Assembly (NCBI GenBank): GCA_964401995.1
Contig: CAYOAP010000022.1
Coordinates: 1-26,938 of the forward strand
Source: DATCBF01 sp964401995
Lineage (GTDB): Bacteria > Actinomycetota > Thermoleophilia > Solirubrobacterales > 70-9
Reading direction: 5' to 3'
Length of the DNA: 26,938 bases
Position 1 is the first letter of the stretch, and each line of letters starts with the position of its first letter. Shown here piece by piece: positions 23,873-26,938 of this stretch. Both the position numbers and the translations under genes were made by a program. Under the pieces are notes generated by a model, which was not told the DNA's origin, did no database searches, and worked only from the letters and a program-made list of their open reading frames with translations.

Positions 23873-24540
23873 TCTGGGGAGTTCTCCAATTCCCCGGGTC
23901 GTGCGACGAGCGCGACGCCCTCCACGCTTGCTCGCTGCTCGGCGAGGCGCGCCTGGTCTGGCACGAGACCCGCGACCTCAGCGGGATCGAGGCGATCGTC
24001 ATCCCCGGCGGCTTCTCCTACGGCGACTACCTGCGGGCGGGAGCGATCGCCCGCTTCTCGCCGGCGATGGAGGCGGTCGCCGAGTTCGCCGCCGCGGGCG
24101 GGCCGGTGCTGGGGATCTGCAACGGCTTCCAGGTCCTCTGCGAGGCAAAGCTGTTGCCAGGCGCCCTCCTCCTCAACGAGGACCAGCGCTTCCTCTGCCG
24201 CCAGGTCGATCTCGTGGCCGACGGGCCTAAAAGTGAACTCACGGGCGACTTATCGGCCCATCGACCCCCGGAGGCGCTTTCGATTCCGGTCAAGCATGGG
24301 GAAGGGCGCTACTGGGCGCCCGACGAGGTGCTCGACGCGATCGAGGCGGGCGGCCAGGTTGCCTACCGCTATGCGCCCGGGCAGAACCCGAACGGCTCGG
24401 CCCGCGATATCGCCGGAGTCAGCAACGAGGCCGGCAACGTCGTCGGCCTGATGCCGCATCCCGAGCACGCGGTCGATCCCCTGACCGGCTCGACCGACGG
24501 CCTCCGCGTCTTCGAAGCGATGGGCCGGGTCGCAGCATGA
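23869..24540 (+). CDS. purQ: FGAM synthase glutaminase subunit PurQ
   Basis: PurQ hydrolyses glutamine and passes ammonia to PurL. It is a class I glutamine amidotransferase of 223 residues. The nucleophile is Cys84 (GICNGFQ) and the His/Glu pair is His197/Glu199 (MPHPEH). The oxyanion region is IPGGFSYGDYLRAGAIA. The GTG start at 23869 (MIWGVLQFPGSCDERDA) overlaps the purS stop, and its own TGA overlaps purL (ATGA). Confidence 0.96.
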   Translation: MIWGVLQFPGSCDERDALHACSLLGEARLVWHETRDLSGIEAIVIPGGFSYGDYLRAGAIARFSPAMEAVAEFAAAGGPVLGICNGFQVLCEAKLLPGALLLNEDQRFLCRQVDLVADGPKSELTGDLSAHRPPEALSIPVKHGEGRYWAPDEVLDAIEAGGQVAYRYAPGQNPNGSARDIAGVSNEAGNVVGLMPHPEHAVDPLTGSTDGLRVFEAMGRVAA

Positions 24541-26723
24541 CGGTCGAGCTCTCCAAGCACCGCGAGCTGGGCCTGACCGACGCCGAGTTCGAGTTGATCT
24601 GCGAGAAGCACGGGCGCGAGCCGAACGCGGTCGAGCTGGCGATGTTCAGCCTGCTCTGGTCCGAGCACTGCTCCTACAAGCACTCGCGCAAGCTGCTGCG
24701 GCGGCTGCCGACCGAGGGCGAGCGGGTGGTGATGGGGCCGGGAGAGAACGCCGGCGCGGTCGACATCGGCAACGGCCACGCGATCGCCTTCAAGGTCGAG
24801 TCCCACAACCACCCGAGCGCGGTCGAGCCCTTCCAGGGCGCGGCGACCGGGGTCGGCGGCATCCTCCGCGACGTCTTCGCGCTGGGGGCGCGGCCGATCG
24901 CGATCCTCGACTCGCTGCGCTTCGGCGAGCTCGACTCGGTCCGCTCGCGCCACCTGCTCGATGGCGCCGTGCGCGGGATCGGCCACTACGGCAACTCGAT
25001 CGGGGTCGCCAACGTCGGCGGCGAGATCTACTTCGAGCCCCCCTACGAGCACAACTGCCTGGTCAACGCGATGTGCGTCGGGATCGCCGAGACCAAGGAC
25101 ATGGTCCGTGCCGCCGCCGCCGGGACCGGCAACGCCGTCGTCCTGATGGGCGCCTCGACCGGGCGCGACGGGATCGGCGGCGCCTCGGTCCTGGCCTCGG
25201 CCGAGCTCGGCGAGGGCGACGAAGCCAAGCGCCCGACGGTGCAGATCGGCGACCCCTTCGAGGAGTCGAAGGTGCTGGAGTGCTGCCTGGAGCTGCTGGA
25301 GAAGGGGCTGCTGGTCTCGCTGCAGGATCTGGGCGCGGCCGGGCTGACCTCCTCGGCCGGCGAGATGGCCTCGGCCGGCGGCGTCGGCATCGACATCGAC
25401 GTCGCCCGGGTGCCGCTGCGCGAGGCCGACATGGCACCCTTCGAGATCATGGTCTCCGAGTCGCAGGAGCGGATGCTGGGCGTGGTCGAGCCGGCGCGGG
25501 TGCCCGAGGTGCTGGCGGTCTGCGAGAAATGGCAGACCGGCTCGGCCGAGATCGGCGTCGTCACCGACAGCGGCCGCTTCCGGATCCTGCACGGCGACGA
25601 GGTGGTCGGCGACATCGCGGTCGAGGACCTGGTCGACGGCTGCCCGCTCTACGACATCGAGCCGGTCGAGCCCGAGGGCTGGGTCTATGGCAACGAGGCG
25701 ACTCTCGCCGCCGGCGCCTCGGCCGAGGACACGCTGCTGGCGCTGCTCGGCTCCTCCAGCGTCGCCTCCAAGCGCTGGGCCTTCGAGCAGTACGACTCGG
25801 TCGTCGGCTCGCGCACGGTGCGGCGGCCGGAGTCGGCCGACGCTGCGGTGCTGGCGATCCCCGAGGCCGGCAACGCGATCGGGGTCTCGATCGACGGCAA
25901 CGGCCGCCGCGTCGCCTGCGACCCATACGCGGGGACAGTCGAGGCGGTGCTCGAGTGCGCCCAGAACCTGGCCTGCGTCGGGGCCGAGCCGCTTGGGGTG
26001 ACCAACTGCCTCAATTTCGGCAACCCGGAGAAACCGACCCCGGCCTGGCAGCTCGACCGCGCCATCAGCGCCCTCGCCGACGCCTGCAACGCGCTCGGCG
26101 TCCCGGTCGTCGGCGGCAACGTCTCCCTCTATAACGAGGGCCCGGAAGGGCCGATCTACCCAACGCCGGTGATCGGCATGGTCGGCGAGATCCCCGATCC
26201 CGAGCAGGTCGCCGGCAGCGCCTTCGCCACGGAGGGCGAGGCGATCGCCCTGATCGGCCCCTTCGAACCGACCCTGGCCGGCTCGCAGCTGGCGAAGCTG
26301 CGCGGCGAGCTCGGCGCCGGCCTCCCCCAGCCCGAGGTCGAGGCGGTGGCGGCCGCCTGCGCGACGGTGCGCGACGCGGTCCGCGAGGGCAAGCTCTCCT
26401 CCGTCCATGACATCAGTGACGGCGGCCTCGCCTGCGCCCTGGCCGAGTGCTCGATCGGCTCCGGCATCGGCAGCAAGGTCGACGTCGCCCCGCTGCGAGA
26501 ACGCGGCTGCTCGCCGGAGGAGGCGCTGTTCGGCGAGGGGACCGGCGGCTTCCTCGTCAGCGGCGACCGCGACACCCTCGACTCGCTGGGAGCCACCGCG
26601 ATCGGCAAGGTCGGCGGCAGCACGATCGAGATCGCCGCCGGCGACCGCAGCTTCAGCGTCGGCCTCGACTCAGCCGAGGGCGCATGGCAGTCGCTAGCCG
26701 ACCGGTTCTCGAGCTCGCCCTAG
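24537..26723 (+). CDS. purL: FGAM synthase large subunit PurL (small type)
   Basis: PurL uses ATP and PurQ-derived ammonia to convert FGAR to FGAM. The 728 residues are the normal length of the small PurL that requires PurS and PurQ. Motifs include WSEHCSYKHSR with catalytic His44, FKVESHNHPS (86-94), the GVGGILRDVFALGARPIA ATP-site block, GNSIGVANVGGEI, and the C-terminal half-repeat with LNFGNPEKP, PVVGGNVSLYN and SDGGLACALAE. The start is the ATG of the ATGA overlap with purQ. No purF follows; the next gene runs in the opposite direction. Confidence 0.96.
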   Translation: MTVELSKHRELGLTDAEFELICEKHGREPNAVELAMFSLLWSEHCSYKHSRKLLRRLPTEGERVVMGPGENAGAVDIGNGHAIAFKVESHNHPSAVEPFQGAATGVGGILRDVFALGARPIAILDSLRFGELDSVRSRHLLDGAVRGIGHYGNSIGVANVGGEIYFEPPYEHNCLVNAMCVGIAETKDMVRAAAAGTGNAVVLMGASTGRDGIGGASVLASAELGEGDEAKRPTVQIGDPFEESKVLECCLELLEKGLLVSLQDLGAAGLTSSAGEMASAGGVGIDIDVARVPLREADMAPFEIMVSESQERMLGVVEPARVPEVLAVCEKWQTGSAEIGVVTDSGRFRILHGDEVVGDIAVEDLVDGCPLYDIEPVEPEGWVYGNEATLAAGASAEDTLLALLGSSSVASKRWAFEQYDSVVGSRTVRRPESADAAVLAIPEAGNAIGVSIDGNGRRVACDPYAGTVEAVLECAQNLACVGAEPLGVTNCLNFGNPEKPTPAWQLDRAISALADACNALGVPVVGGNVSLYNEGPEGPIYPTPVIGMVGEIPDPEQVAGSAFATEGEAIALIGPFEPTLAGSQLAKLRGELGAGLPQPEVEAVAAACATVRDAVREGKLSSVHDISDGGLACALAECSIGSGIGSKVDVAPLRERGCSPEEALFGEGTGGFLVSGDRDTLDSLGATAIGKVGGSTIEIAAGDRSFSVGLDSAEGAWQSLADRFSSSP

Positions 26724-26938
26724 TTCGGCCACAGGCGCATCAGTCCCCTCGGTCAGCGGCCCGGGACCGAGGCCGAGCATGACCACGCCTGAGACCAGGG
26801 CCGCGATCGCCGAGAAGAGGTAGGCGCCGTTGGAAACGTCGAGCGCTTCGGCCAGGGAGGCCGGTTCGCCGACCATGGCGACGAGGATCGCGGTGCCGAG
26901 CACGGCGCCGACCTGGCGGAAGGCGGCGTTGACGGCGC
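26694..26938 (-). CDS. MFS drug-efflux transporter, C-terminal end (partial)
   Basis: Only the last 81 codons are in the window, and the gene enters from the right edge. AVNAAFRQVGAVLGTAILVAM is the region before the final membrane helices of 14-helix EmrB/QacA-type (DHA2) transporters. A last span follows (YLFSAIAALVSGVVMLGLG), then a short cytoplasmic tail. The gene converges on purL and its stop lies 30 nt inside the purL frame, so the two coding sequences overlap tail to tail. Confidence 0.8.
   Translation of the reverse strand, partial: AVNAAFRQVGAVLGTAILVAMVGEPASLAEALDVSNGAYLFSAIAALVSGVVMLGLGPGPLTEGTDAPVAELGRAREPVG

Noticed and set aside
24369..26408. 679-codon minus-strand frame antisense to purL and the end of purQ
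   Set aside because: It mirrors highly conserved genes, and its Asp/Arg/Gly/Leu-biased translation has no domain; a GC-driven shadow.

Overview
The window is high-GC, densely packed bacterial chromosome from an actinobacterium. The dnaK-grpE-dnaJ-hspR order, a ClpB gene close by, many GTG/TTG starts, 4-nt start/stop overlaps and promoters of the TAnnnT type lying only 6-8 nt from start codons all point that way. The secreted-protein styles (a GYD protein beside purD, an esterase/beta-helix protein with a C-terminal beta domain) suggest Thermoleophilia/Solirubrobacterales, but that placement is inference from memory of such genomes.

Layout. 1-2848: the end of dnaK, then grpE, dnaJ and hspR, a heat-shock chaperone operon ending in its own repressor gene. 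2845-6018: a convergent MarR regulator, divergent from a three-gene ABC-2 exporter (ATPase plus two permeases). 6048-8674: clpB with an apparently leaderless promoter and a hairpin after it. 8692-11231: a single-pass membrane protein with a TcpC/NTF2-like C-terminal domain, overlapping a secreted cell-wall hydrolase with two transglycosylase-like domains and a C-terminal NlpC/P60-like domain. 11232-11715: non-coding, holding two 146-bp fold-back elements that are homologous to each other in opposite orientation. 11716-15061: GYD-domain protein, purD, purE, purB. 15062-22805: accessory stretch with a VapC/Phd-type toxin-antitoxin pair, a possible 19-residue peptide gene, an ArsR-like regulator, a 1338-residue secreted esterase/beta-helix protein, a small thioredoxin-fold protein and a cytochrome P450. 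22806-26723: purC, purS, purQ, purL, all overlapping by 4 nt. 26694-26938: the end of a convergent MFS efflux gene.

The purine genes cover most of the route to IMP/AMP (PurD, the PurS/PurQ/PurL FGAM synthase, PurE, PurC, PurB), but they lie in two blocks separated by about 7.7 kb of accessory genes. purS starts at CTG and is easy to miss.

The most unusual signal is the pair of fold-back elements at 11261-11406 and 11501-11646. Each is exactly 146 bp, with 23-24 bp terminal arms and a shared interior of hairpins. The arms differ at about ten positions between copies, yet the complementary arm changes with them (one pair is G-T in the second copy). This is the pattern expected of a conserved structured RNA or DNA element, and I do not recognise it as a named family.
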